From contig CANFJD010000032.1 in the NCBI GenBank assembly GCA_947447315.1, positions 1 through 15,279 of the forward strand: a DNA stretch of 15,279 bases. The letters are read 5' to 3'. Below the pieces are notes generated by a model. The model did not search any database. It saw nothing but the letters and a program-made list of their open reading frames with translations, and had not been told where the DNA came from. Origin of the DNA: Fimbriimonadaceae bacterium (GTDB taxonomy: Bacteria; Armatimonadota; Fimbriimonadia; Fimbriimonadales; Fimbriimonadaceae). The position numbers and the translations under genes were made by a program. Positions 5,527 to 12,774 of this stretch are shown here, one piece after another (the stretch's first letter is position 1; each line of letters starts with the position of its first letter).

Positions 5527-6884
5527 TTCTTCGGACCTTTTTTGACGAAAAACTGGCTCAGGCAAGCTACCTGGTGGGTTGTGCCACGACGGGGCAGGCA
5601 ATCGTCATTGATCCCTTGCGCGACATTGAGCCTTATCTGAAAATGGCTTCGTCACAAGGTTTGCGAATTACCGCGGTGACCGAAACTCATATTCATGCGG
5701 ACTTTCTATCGGGTTCGCGGGAAGTAGCGGCAGCAACGGGCGCTCGAATCTACTTGAGTGACGAGGGCGACGCAGATTGGAAGTATGGATACAGTGACGA
5801 GCCAGGCGTGACTCTCTTGCGTAACCATGACACGATCGAGATCGGAAATTTAACGATCAAAGCGATCCACACACCCGGTCACACTCCAGAGCACCTCTCA
5901 TTCCTTTTGACCGACCATTCGGCCGGCGAACTCCCTCACTCACTGTTCAGTGGCGACTTCCTATTCGTCGGTGATGTCGGTCGACCGGACCTCCTAGAAC
6001 GTGCCGCGCACTTTCAAGGAACCATGGAGAAATCGGCCAGAACACTCTATCGATCGTTAGCCCTCCTTGACTCGCTTCCGGATTCCGTACTGGTGTGGCC
6101 GGGACACGGGGCCGGTTCGGCATGCGGAAAGTCTCTTGGAGGAAGTCCAGTTACTTCGCTAGGGTACGAACGGTCCACTAATTGGGCGCTGCGGCCCATG
6201 GGTGAAGAGGAATTTGTGGGAGAGGTTTTGGGCGGTCAACCGGAGCCGCCGCTTTACTTTAAGGAAATGAAGCGGCTGAATAAGCAGGGTCCCCGCATCC
6301 TAGAACATCTTCCATCTCCATCCAAAATCTCTGCCCCACATGGGCGATTGATCGACGTCAGAAGTGCTGCAACGATCCGGAATGGAATCTACTCCGGCTC
6401 GGTTGTCATCCCCAGCGGGAAGGGCTTCACTAATTGGGCAGGCTGGCTTATGTCGTACAGGGAGCCAGTGACATTGTTGGCAGATCACCAAGCGGACGCC
6501 AATCTAGCGGCGCGTGATCTAGCAACCATTGGACTAGATGAAATATCCGGTTGGGTTGCACCCGATGATCTAGCACCAGGTCGATTCGCTTCAGTTTCCA
6601 CGGTAACGGCTGAGTCACTCGACCTGGAGTCATTCATCTTAGACGTACGTGGCCGGAACGAGCGAGCAATGAGTCAAATTGAAGGGAGTCAGCACATTCC
6701 CCTCGGAGAATTGCAAGAAAGAATGAATGAGGTACCGCGAGACAGAATGGTGACGGTTTACTGCGGTTCGGGGGCGCGATCGCTGATGGCTTATGCGATG
6801 CTGAAGAATGCAGGATTCGTACGCTTGGCAGATTTGGAGGGCGGAATCACTGCCTACCAAGTACGATCTCGCGGATCTCATTGA
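5523..6884 (+). CDS. Persulfide dioxygenase (ETHE1/CstB-like) fused to two rhodanese domains
   Basis: This 453-residue three-domain enzyme should oxidise low-molecular-weight persulfides such as glutathione persulfide to sulfite in the cytoplasm. Residues 1-250 form a metallo-beta-lactamase fold with HIHAD (56-60), HTPGHTPEH (116-124) and SGDFLFVGDVGRPDL (143-157). H56, H120 and D145 correspond to the 2-His-1-Asp iron site of ETHE1-type dioxygenases, and H195 (PGHG) completes the core. Residues 275-350 form a degenerate rhodanese domain without an active-site cysteine (LIDVRSAATI, then TLLADHQADANLAARDL). Residues 365-450 form an intact rhodanese domain with catalytic C414 in CGSGARS and LEGGITAY near the end. 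ATG 5523 is preceded by GAGGTGAAG at a good distance and overlaps the previous stop. The same domain order occurs in CstB-like proteins. It is the core enzyme of the cluster. Confidence 0.92.
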   Translation: MILRTFFDEKLAQASYLVGCATTGQAIVIDPLRDIEPYLKMASSQGLRITAVTETHIHADFLSGSREVAAATGARIYLSDEGDADWKYGYSDEPGVTLLRNHDTIEIGNLTIKAIHTPGHTPEHLSFLLTDHSAGELPHSLFSGDFLFVGDVGRPDLLERAAHFQGTMEKSARTLYRSLALLDSLPDSVLVWPGHGAGSACGKSLGGSPVTSLGYERSTNWALRPMGEEEFVGEVLGGQPEPPLYFKEMKRLNKQGPRILEHLPSPSKISAPHGRLIDVRSAATIRNGIYSGSVVIPSGKGFTNWAGWLMSYREPVTLLADHQADANLAARDLATIGLDEISGWVAPDDLAPGRFASVSTVTAESLDLESFILDVRGRNERAMSQIEGSQHIPLGELQERMNEVPRDRMVTVYCGSGARSLMAYAMLKNAGFVRLADLEGGITAYQVRSRGSH

Positions 6885-6891
6885 CAACCAG

Positions 6892-6925
6892 TCGCCGCTT
6901 CGATGGTTTGACCCCGAGGCGGCGA
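6892..6925. terminator. Weak stem-loop after the sulfur cluster
   Basis: TCGCCGC (6892-6898) pairs with GCGGCGA (6919-6925) around a 20-base loop, beginning eight bases after the dioxygenase stop. The following TTTCG is a poor T-tract, so this could be a factor-dependent terminator or an mRNA-stabilising end rather than a strong intrinsic terminator. Confidence 0.3.
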
Positions 6926-6953
6926 TTTCGAACTTTATTCACGGGAAAATGTC

Positions 6954-6979
6954 AAAAAACTCAAGACGGTAAAAAACTC
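6954..6979 (+). repeat. Short direct repeat upstream of the GH9 gene
   Basis: AAAAAACTC occurs at 6954-6962 and again at 6971-6979, a period of 17 bases in the 144-bp gap before the GH9 gene. Helical phase (1.6 turns) does not favour same-face binding. It is noted because the flanking sequence is otherwise not repetitive. Confidence 0.3.
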
Positions 6980-7028
6980 CTCTTGATAACCCGATTCGGT
7001 TGTAGACTTGAACCTCCGGAGAATGTAA

Positions 7029-8900
7029 ATGATCCCGTTTTTCGTTGTCGCTTTGGCTCCAGGCGTGCCCGTGCCGCCCATTTATGTTGACCAATTTGGG
7101 TGGCGGCCAGACGAGAAGAAAATTGCCGTGTTTGGCGATCCGATAAAGGGGCAAAACAGCGCGAATCGGTTTAGTCCGGGCACCAAGTTTCAGGTGTGCC
7201 GGGTGAGCGACGACACGGTGGTGTTCAACGGCGATCTGGCGGTTTGGCAAGCGGGTGCCACCAGCAACTTGGCGGGTGACCGGGTGTGGCACGCGGATTT
7301 TTCGAGCCTTAAAACCCCCGGTCGGTTTTACGTGCAGGACGTGACCACGGGCACCCGGTCGTATCCGTTTTCCATTTTGGCGCAGCCGTATTCGGCCGTC
7401 ATGACGGCGGCGACCAGGATGTTTTACTATCAGCGTAGCGGCACGCCAATTCCGGCGGCATACGGCGGCGATTGGAACCATACAGGCGGGCACGTGGGTC
7501 CGGGGCAAGACCTGGAAGCGCACTATTCGCAAGGCGGAGTCGATCAGGGATTGCCGCGGAACGTAGCGGGCGGATGGTACGACGCGGGCGATCCGAACAA
7601 GTACGTCCCGTTCCTTGAACTGACGCTTTTCAACCTGCTGGTGGCGCTGGATATGAATCCGTCGGCATTTTCGGACGCGACCAACATCCCCGAAAGTGGG
7701 AACGGTGTGCCGGACCTGCTGGACGAGGTGAAGTGGGAGCTGGACTGGACGCTGAAGATGCAAGACGCCGATGGCAGCGTTCGTAACCGAAATGGGAATC
7801 GCAGCTACAGTTCGCCCGACGGTCCTTGGAGCGTGGACACCCAGGCTCGCTTTTACACCGGGAAGACCACCTGGGCCACGGCGGTGGCGGCGGCATCTTG
7901 GGCGCATGCAATGCGTACCATGGCTCCGTATGGCGAGAAGTACCCCGGCTACATAAAGAAGCTGAGAACAGCGGCGCTAACGGCCTGGAGCTATTTGGAG
8001 GCAAACCCGCTTATGAAGCCGACCGAAGGCACGGACGGAGATCAGTTGGCCGCGGCGCCCGCCGGAACCGATCAGCGCGGGGATCGGCGCGAGCGGGTTT
8101 ACGCCGCCGCCGAGCTTTTCCGCACCACGGGGGACACGAAGTACAGCGATTACGTGAAGAAATGGGCGCAGGACACGGACGCCACCAGTGAAAACGGAAT
8201 CCACCCCTTTGGGCAGGGCTACTTTGACCCGGTGAACTACAACGCTCTCACCCAGGCGCTCTACATTTACGCCAAAACTCCGAAGGCCGATGCGGCGCTG
8301 GTGACGAAGATTAAGGACTGCTTCAAGGCCACGGCGGAGATGATTCGCACCAATCAGGCGGGGCCGGATGATCCGTATCTGGCGTTTATGTGGGGCGGGC
8401 ACTACTATTGGGGCAGCAACCAGGTGAAGGGTCAGTGGGCGCGAATGCTGCTGATGGCGGCGGATTTGAACGTGAACCCCAGCCAAACCGCAGCATATCG
8501 GGCGCAGATTGCCGATTATTATCACTTCATCCACGGTCGGAACCCGCTGGGGTGGTGCTACCTTTCCAATATGGGGGCGGCGGGAGCTTCGCGCAGCGTG
8601 ATGTTTCCGTATCACAAATGGTTTGGGAGCAGTCATCCGGATGGTAACGGGATACGTCCACCGCCCACGCCGGGATTCGTGGTCGGCGGTCCCAACCAGT
8701 ATTTCAGCGTGAGTTGGATTGCGCCACCCTTCGGAGAGCCGCCGATGAAAGCGTTTAAGGATTGGGACACCGGCTGGAACGCGACCCGGGGGGCGAATGA
8801 GAATTCGTGGGAGATCACGGAGCCGGCGATCTATTATCAATCGGCGTACGTTTTGATTCTCAGTACGGCGTGGCCCGCGGTGCGACCGCCGCTCCGGTAG
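7029..8900 (+). CDS. GH9-family glycoside hydrolase (endoglucanase/exoglucosaminidase type), exported
   Basis: This 623-residue GH9 enzyme starts with a short hydrophobic leader ending near residue 16 (MIPFFVVALAPGVPVPP). An Ig-like CelD_N domain follows at about 18-115 (IYVDQFGWRPDEKKIAVFGDP), then the alpha/alpha-barrel catalytic domain to the C-terminus. GGWYDAGDPNKY at about residue 181 supplies the two aspartates that activate water; NGVPDLLDEVKWELDWTLKMQ is the conserved GH9 helix; HGRNPLGWCYLSN at about 500 is the histidine active-site region; the catalytic acid is probably the glutamate of TEPAIYYQSA at about 598. Some GH9 proteins act on beta-1,4-glucan, others on chito-oligosaccharide termini, and I cannot choose from sequence alone. 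CGGAG eight bases before ATG 7029 is a good ribosome binding site. Its TAG abuts the convergent phosphotransferase gene with no gap. Confidence 0.92.
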   Translation: MIPFFVVALAPGVPVPPIYVDQFGWRPDEKKIAVFGDPIKGQNSANRFSPGTKFQVCRVSDDTVVFNGDLAVWQAGATSNLAGDRVWHADFSSLKTPGRFYVQDVTTGTRSYPFSILAQPYSAVMTAATRMFYYQRSGTPIPAAYGGDWNHTGGHVGPGQDLEAHYSQGGVDQGLPRNVAGGWYDAGDPNKYVPFLELTLFNLLVALDMNPSAFSDATNIPESGNGVPDLLDEVKWELDWTLKMQDADGSVRNRNGNRSYSSPDGPWSVDTQARFYTGKTTWATAVAAASWAHAMRTMAPYGEKYPGYIKKLRTAALTAWSYLEANPLMKPTEGTDGDQLAAAPAGTDQRGDRRERVYAAAELFRTTGDTKYSDYVKKWAQDTDATSENGIHPFGQGYFDPVNYNALTQALYIYAKTPKADAALVTKIKDCFKATAEMIRTNQAGPDDPYLAFMWGGHYYWGSNQVKGQWARMLLMAADLNVNPSQTAAYRAQIADYYHFIHGRNPLGWCYLSNMGAAGASRSVMFPYHKWFGSSHPDGNGIRPPPTPGFVVGGPNQYFSVSWIAPPFGEPPMKAFKDWDTGWNATRGANENSWEITEPAIYYQSAYVLILSTAWPAVRPPLR

Positions 8901-9650
8901 TTAGATCTCCGGATATTCGGCCATCAGAGTGTCATAAACCGCGATCAGCCGGTACCAGGGGTCGTCAGTCGGAGTATCTTCGTCCAAGTTCGCGCGTCCC
9001 CAGGCAATGATCCGGCCCGGTTTTACGCCGAGGGCGTGGGCAAACCATTCGGCGCGAAAGCGCGTGACTTCTAGCAGGTCCGGCGCAATGGCCACCCATT
9101 CAATGGGGTTTCGCATAAAAGCCACCGGTTCGTAGGCTAAGTCTCCCACCAACCCTTTGGGATCGATGACGACCCAGCCATTCTCGCCGCGCAGGATATT
9201 GCCGTGGTGAAGGTCTCCGTGGAGAAATTTGGGGCTGGAGGTCGTGTCGATCAGTTTTTGGCGGAGGGGCGTGATGACGTCGAAAAATTCGGCCATGGGC
9301 TTGGCGTCTTCGGTGGATAAGCCCTGGATGCGGGCGATGATGCCAAGCGCAACCCGGCGAGCCTCACCATCGGGCAAATTGGCGGCGACCAAAGAGGTAC
9401 CCGGAATCACGCGCTCCATCAGAACAATTCCATGCTCAGCATCGGAGGCGATTACGGCTGGGCCACCCGCTTCGGCCAGCTTCCGGGCCGCCCAGTAACC
9501 GCTCGTTAATTCTTCGCCCTGAAAAGGCACCTTGAGTACCTGGCGGGCGTTGGCAAACACTCGCGAGCAGTTTCCGCTGACCAGTTCTTCGGTCGCAACA
9601 AATCCCCATCGGTCGGCACATTCTTGAGCAGCATCGGGGAGGATGATCAC
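8901..9650 (-). CDS. APH(6)/hydroxyurea-type phosphotransferase
   Basis: This 249-residue protein of the aminoglycoside phosphotransferase fold matches the APH_6_hur (streptomycin/hydroxyurea kinase) group. The visible elements are the ATP-site lysine K40 (QVLKVPF), the Brenner-type catalytic loop FLHGDLHHGN (D146, N151) and the metal-binding VIDPKGLVGD (D163). VIDPKGLVGD and the following LAYEP are characteristic of this subfamily. Members phosphorylate streptomycin, hydroxyurea or unknown cell metabolites; a chromosomal copy in such a genome need not confer resistance. The frame starts at GTG 9650 (VIILPDAAQ in codons); the ATG at 9660 is out of frame. It is divergent from the propeller protein gene, with 32 bp between the two starts, so their promoters must overlap. 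At its 3' end it meets the GH9 gene tail to tail without a gap. Confidence 0.85.
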   Translation of the reverse strand: MIILPDAAQECADRWGFVATEELVSGNCSRVFANARQVLKVPFQGEELTSGYWAARKLAEAGGPAVIASDAEHGIVLMERVIPGTSLVAANLPDGEARRVALGIIARIQGLSTEDAKPMAEFFDVITPLRQKLIDTTSSPKFLHGDLHHGNILRGENGWVVIDPKGLVGDLAYEPVAFMRNPIEWVAIAPDLLEVTRFRAEWFAHALGVKPGRIIAWGRANLDEDTPTDDPWYRLIAVYDTLMAEYPEI

Positions 9651-9682
9651 CGGGATTCATTCTAGCGGGTAGCGTTTGTGGC

Positions 9683-11098
9683 GTGAGTTCAATCGGGATT
9701 TTCCCAGTTACGCAAGATGTCGGCGCCGTTTCGCTCGCCGGTTCGGCCAGTTTTGATGGGGAGACATACTCCCTCACCGGTAGCGGCTATAACATGTGGT
9801 TTGCCCGGGACGCGTTTCGGGGAGCTTTTGCACCCGTCACCGGTGACGTGACTTTGGCGGGAGAGATTTCCTTCCCGAAACCGGGTGAGGATCCTCATCG
9901 GAAAGCGGGATTGTTGGTCCGACAAGATTTGGACGAGGATTCAGTGTACGCGAGCATCGCGGTGCATGGCGACGGCCTCACTTCCCTACAGTTTCGGGAT
10001 GAGAAAGGTGGCACGACACGGGAGATTCGGAGTCGGCGCACAGCAAATGGGCCAATTCGGGTTCGGATCGAGAAGCGGGGAGAGTTCGTTACGTTCTCAC
10101 TGGGAATTGAAGGCGATGAGTGGGAGCCCGGTGGAGGACATATTCGACTGCCCCTGTCGGATTCATTCTTGGCGGGGCTGTGCGTTTGTAGTCACCTCGA
10201 AGAAACTTTAGAGACGGCAGAATTTCGAGATGTCAACCTGGATACGTCGCCGGCAGCCGCCGGGCGATCGCTGGTAAGCACGCTAGAAACCATTCACTTG
10301 GCCAGCACCGATCGGCAGGTGGTGTACGTCGTGAACGGCCACATCGAGGCTCCGAATTGGACTCCAGACGGGGAAACGCTTATCTTTAACGGCGGCGGGC
10401 GATTGTATCGGATTCCGGTTAAGGGCGGAGAGCTGCAAGAGATTCCGACGGGATTTGCAATTCGGTGCAACAACGATCACGGGATCAGCCCGGATGGGAC
10501 AACTTTGGTGATCAGCGATCAATCCCAACCGCCGCACCAATCGATCATTTACACGCTGCCCATTTCGGGCGGCGAGCCGGTGCGGATTACGGAGAACTTC
10601 CCTTCGTACTGGCACGGCTGGTCGCCGGATGGAGAAACTCTCACCTACTGCGCCCAACGGGACGGCAAGTACGGAATCTTTACAATTCCGGCGGGCGGGG
10701 GCGAGGAGACGCGGCTGACCATCACCGACGGGTTAGACGACGGGCCGGAATACTCACCAGACGGACAGTACATCTATTTCAATTCGGATCGGACCGGTTT
10801 GATGCAGATTTGGAGGATGCGAACGGATGGGAGCGAGCTAGAACAGGTGACCTCCGGTGACGCCGGTTACTGGTTTGCCCATCCTTCGCCCGACGGGAAA
10901 TGGCTGGCGATGTTGGTCTACGACAAATCTGTAAAGGGTCACCCGGCAGACCAGAATGTGGAATTACAGGTTCGCCGCGTGGAGACCGGTGAAACGCGGG
11001 TGGTGGCCCGACTCTTTGGGGGACAAGGCACGATTAATGTGCCGTCGTGGTCGCCGGATAGCCAGCATTTCTCGTTTGTCAGCTATCAGTACCAATAA
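9683..11098 (+). CDS. TolB-like six-repeat beta-propeller with jelly-roll-like N-terminal domain
   Basis: This is a two-domain protein of 471 residues. Residues ~1-195 resemble a DUF1349-type concanavalin-like sandwich (GSGYNMWFARDAFRGAF, AGLLVRQDLDEDSVYAS, FLAGLCVCSH), the kind of domain that binds sugars or related ligands. Residues ~205-471 carry six PD40/TolB-like repeats, each marked by a (T/S)PD(G/S) turn: TPDGETLIF, SPDGTTLVI, SPDGETLTY, SPDGQYIYF, SPDGKWLAM and SPDSQHFSF. These build a beta-propeller. There is no signal peptide after GTG 9683, and in-frame codons upstream give no ATG, so the protein looks cytoplasmic unless the start is misplaced. Its role is unknown; propellers of this sort serve as binding platforms. 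An intrinsic terminator follows the stop. Confidence 0.85.
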   Translation: MSSIGIFPVTQDVGAVSLAGSASFDGETYSLTGSGYNMWFARDAFRGAFAPVTGDVTLAGEISFPKPGEDPHRKAGLLVRQDLDEDSVYASIAVHGDGLTSLQFRDEKGGTTREIRSRRTANGPIRVRIEKRGEFVTFSLGIEGDEWEPGGGHIRLPLSDSFLAGLCVCSHLEETLETAEFRDVNLDTSPAAAGRSLVSTLETIHLASTDRQVVYVVNGHIEAPNWTPDGETLIFNGGGRLYRIPVKGGELQEIPTGFAIRCNNDHGISPDGTTLVISDQSQPPHQSIIYTLPISGGEPVRITENFPSYWHGWSPDGETLTYCAQRDGKYGIFTIPAGGGEETRLTITDGLDDGPEYSPDGQYIYFNSDRTGLMQIWRMRTDGSELEQVTSGDAGYWFAHPSPDGKWLAMLVYDKSVKGHPADQNVELQVRRVETGETRVVARLFGGQGTINVPSWSPDSQHFSFVSYQYQ

Positions 11099-11112
11099 TT
11101 GAGGGGAGTTAG

Positions 11113-11131
11113 ACGATCTGGGATCGTTTTT
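11113..11131 (+). terminator. Intrinsic terminator after the propeller gene
   Basis: ACGATC (11113-11118) and GATCGT (11122-11127) form a perfect 6-bp stem with a three-base loop TGG, followed at once by a run of five T (11127-11131). It lies 15 bases after the propeller gene stop and 44 bases before the CAP gene, so it separates these two transcripts. Confidence 0.75.
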
Positions 11132-11174
11132 CGATGAAGGCGAGGGCGTATAGTTTCTAAAAGCGTCCTCGTCT

Positions 11175-11960
11175 ATGGTTTTTATCGCGATTACTGCATT
11201 TATCCCGCCTTTGGCATCTGGAGTTAACCCATTGGGGGCATCTGCTACCCTCACACAAGAGCGGCCGGTCAAGTTGGCTAAGTCGATGGATTCGACGCTC
11301 CCCGATACCGAAGATGTGCGGGTGCGCTACTCGGTGGTGGAATTGACCAATCGCGTTCGGGACCGCCAAAACTTGCCGCCACTCAAGGCCTGCGATGCTC
11401 TGATGGAAGCCGCCGATCTGCATGCCAAAGATATGGCGACGCGTAATTATTTCGATCACCGTTCGCCCGACGGTCGGACTATGTACGATCGTCTCAAAAC
11501 CGTGGTGCGGGTGGGTTCTCAGGGGGAAAACATTGCGGCGGGGCAAGAATCGCCGGAATCAGCAATCTCTTCTTGGTCGCGGAGCCCGGGGCACCGCGCC
11601 AATCTGCTCAACCGAGACTTTCGGGAAATCGGGGTCGGGAAAGCCTACAGCGAGAAGAGCGAATACGGCACCTACTGGGTTCAAGATTTCTGCGGACGCG
11701 AAGATGTTTGGCCGGTCGTGATCAACGGAGAGGCGTTCGAAACGACGTCGACGGTGGTTTCCCTCTATATTTATGCCCCGCCGCAAACGGTGCGTATGCG
11801 GATATCCAACGATAATGGCGATTTTGGCGATTGGCAACCGATGGCCGAACGGATCAAGTGGACGATTGGCTCGGGGAAGGGAGTGCACTTGATCACCGTG
11901 CAGACGGAGAATAGCGACGGATTACAGACCACGGCTTCGGACACAATCCGGCTGAAATAA
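11175..11960 (+). CDS. Secreted CAP-domain (CAP/SCP-like) protein
   Basis: This 261-residue protein has an N-terminal hydrophobic leader (MVFIAITAFIPPLASG, with a likely cut after the A/G-rich stretch near residue 23) and is probably exported. Residues 52-172 form a CAP domain: ELTNRVRDRQNLPPL, then MEAADLHAKDMATRNYFDHRSPDG, then QGENIAAG, then SWSRSPGHRANLLN and GTYWVQDF. The metal-binding histidines of this fold correspond to H95 and H140, with E118. CAP proteins of bacteria are secreted; a few are antimicrobial or lipid-binding, and most have no proven activity. The remaining ~90 residues (YIYAPPQTVRMRISNDNGDFGDWQP, written here only in part) look like an Ig-like beta-sandwich of the Y_Y_Y/fibronectin type. 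It is followed 17 bp later by the cytochrome fusion gene on the same strand, so the two may be cotranscribed. Confidence 0.88.
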   Translation: MVFIAITAFIPPLASGVNPLGASATLTQERPVKLAKSMDSTLPDTEDVRVRYSVVELTNRVRDRQNLPPLKACDALMEAADLHAKDMATRNYFDHRSPDGRTMYDRLKTVVRVGSQGENIAAGQESPESAISSWSRSPGHRANLLNRDFREIGVGKAYSEKSEYGTYWVQDFCGREDVWPVVINGEAFETTSTVVSLYIYAPPQTVRMRISNDNGDFGDWQPMAERIKWTIGSGKGVHLITVQTENSDGLQTTASDTIRLK

Positions 11961-11977
11961 GGGTAAAGAAGTAGCCA

Positions 11978-12769
11978 ATGAAACGCGCGTGGTGGATTGC
12001 CTTGATGTTGCCCGGGTTGGCGAGTGCCACTCCCAAGAATTGGGAGGTGTTTAAGACGACTTACGGCACCGCCGAAAGCTCCAAGATCTTCGCCTCCGGA
12101 TGCAACGTGTGCCACGTTGAGGCAAAGTTTCCGGGACGAAACAGTTACGGAGCGGCCCTGGAAGAAAAGTCCGACAACGCCGCCGCCATCACCGCCGCAA
12201 ATCTTCACGCGATTGAAAGTATCGATTCCGATGGCGACAAGTTTTCTAACGGACAAGAGATACAGGCCGATTTCTTGCCGGGCGATCCAACCAGCCATCC
12301 GGCGGGAGAGCCCAAGGCTCCGCCCGCCACTACCAGCGGCGGGACGACCGACAGGCCGGAAGCGGCCGCCTCCAGCGAGCTGATTCCACTCCACTCCTTC
12401 CACCCGGCGGTGGTTCACTTCCCCATCGCGCTGTTTCTGTTTGGAATTCTGCTGGAGTTTTGGGGAATGCGCGGACGCCCCGAAGCGCGGCTGGCTGCGA
12501 AATATTCGCTGATCGGCGGGGCGGCGGCGACTTTGCTGACGATCCCAACCGGACTGGCCGTTTTTCTACGCAGTGGGTTCAAGTGGGAAGGGACGCCACT
12601 CTTGCACTTCATTTTGGCGATTGCCGCCACCGCCCTGATGATTGGGGTTTCGGTGTGGCGCATGAAGGAAGAGCCGACCAGTAAGTTGTACTGGGCACTG
12701 CTACTCCTTACGGGCGCATTGGTGGCCGCCGCCGGACACTTCGGCGGCGTGATGGTTTACGGTGCCTAA
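11978..12769 (+). CDS. Cytochrome c-type domain fused to calcium loop and DUF2231 membrane domain
   Basis: This 263-residue exported membrane protein starts with a signal peptide (KRAWWIALMLPGLASA, cut near residue 17). Residues 18-80 carry a single c-type haem site C42-N-V-C45-H46 in a short cytochrome-like region. Next comes DSDGDKFSNGQEI (83-95), which matches the calcium-binding D-x-D-G-D loop of thrombospondin type 3 or EF-hand repeats. A proline-rich linker follows (PPATTSGGTTD), then at about 137-263 a DUF2231-type domain: FHPAVVHFPIALFLFGILLEF and about three more hydrophobic helices ending in HFGGVMVYGA. DUF2231 proteins often sit beside respiratory or haem proteins. The fusion suggests electron entry to, or haem sensing by, the membrane domain; this is inferred. 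ATG 11978 has only a weak AAAGAAG box. The stop is 5 bp from the convergent dehydrogenase stop. Confidence 0.85.
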   Translation: MKRAWWIALMLPGLASATPKNWEVFKTTYGTAESSKIFASGCNVCHVEAKFPGRNSYGAALEEKSDNAAAITAANLHAIESIDSDGDKFSNGQEIQADFLPGDPTSHPAGEPKAPPATTSGGTTDRPEAAASSELIPLHSFHPAVVHFPIALFLFGILLEFWGMRGRPEARLAAKYSLIGGAAATLLTIPTGLAVFLRSGFKWEGTPLLHFILAIAATALMIGVSVWRMKEEPTSKLYWALLLLTGALVAAAGHFGGVMVYGA

Positions 12770-12774
12770 CTGAG

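Noticed and set aside
6939..7907. 322-residue minus-strand open frame across the GH9 start
   Set aside because: It is antisense to the GH9 gene, rich in R, H and P without motifs, and the GH9 frame has clear conserved motifs.
7977..8840. 287-residue minus-strand open frame inside the GH9 gene
   Set aside because: Antisense shadow in GC-rich sequence; no recognisable domain or start signal.
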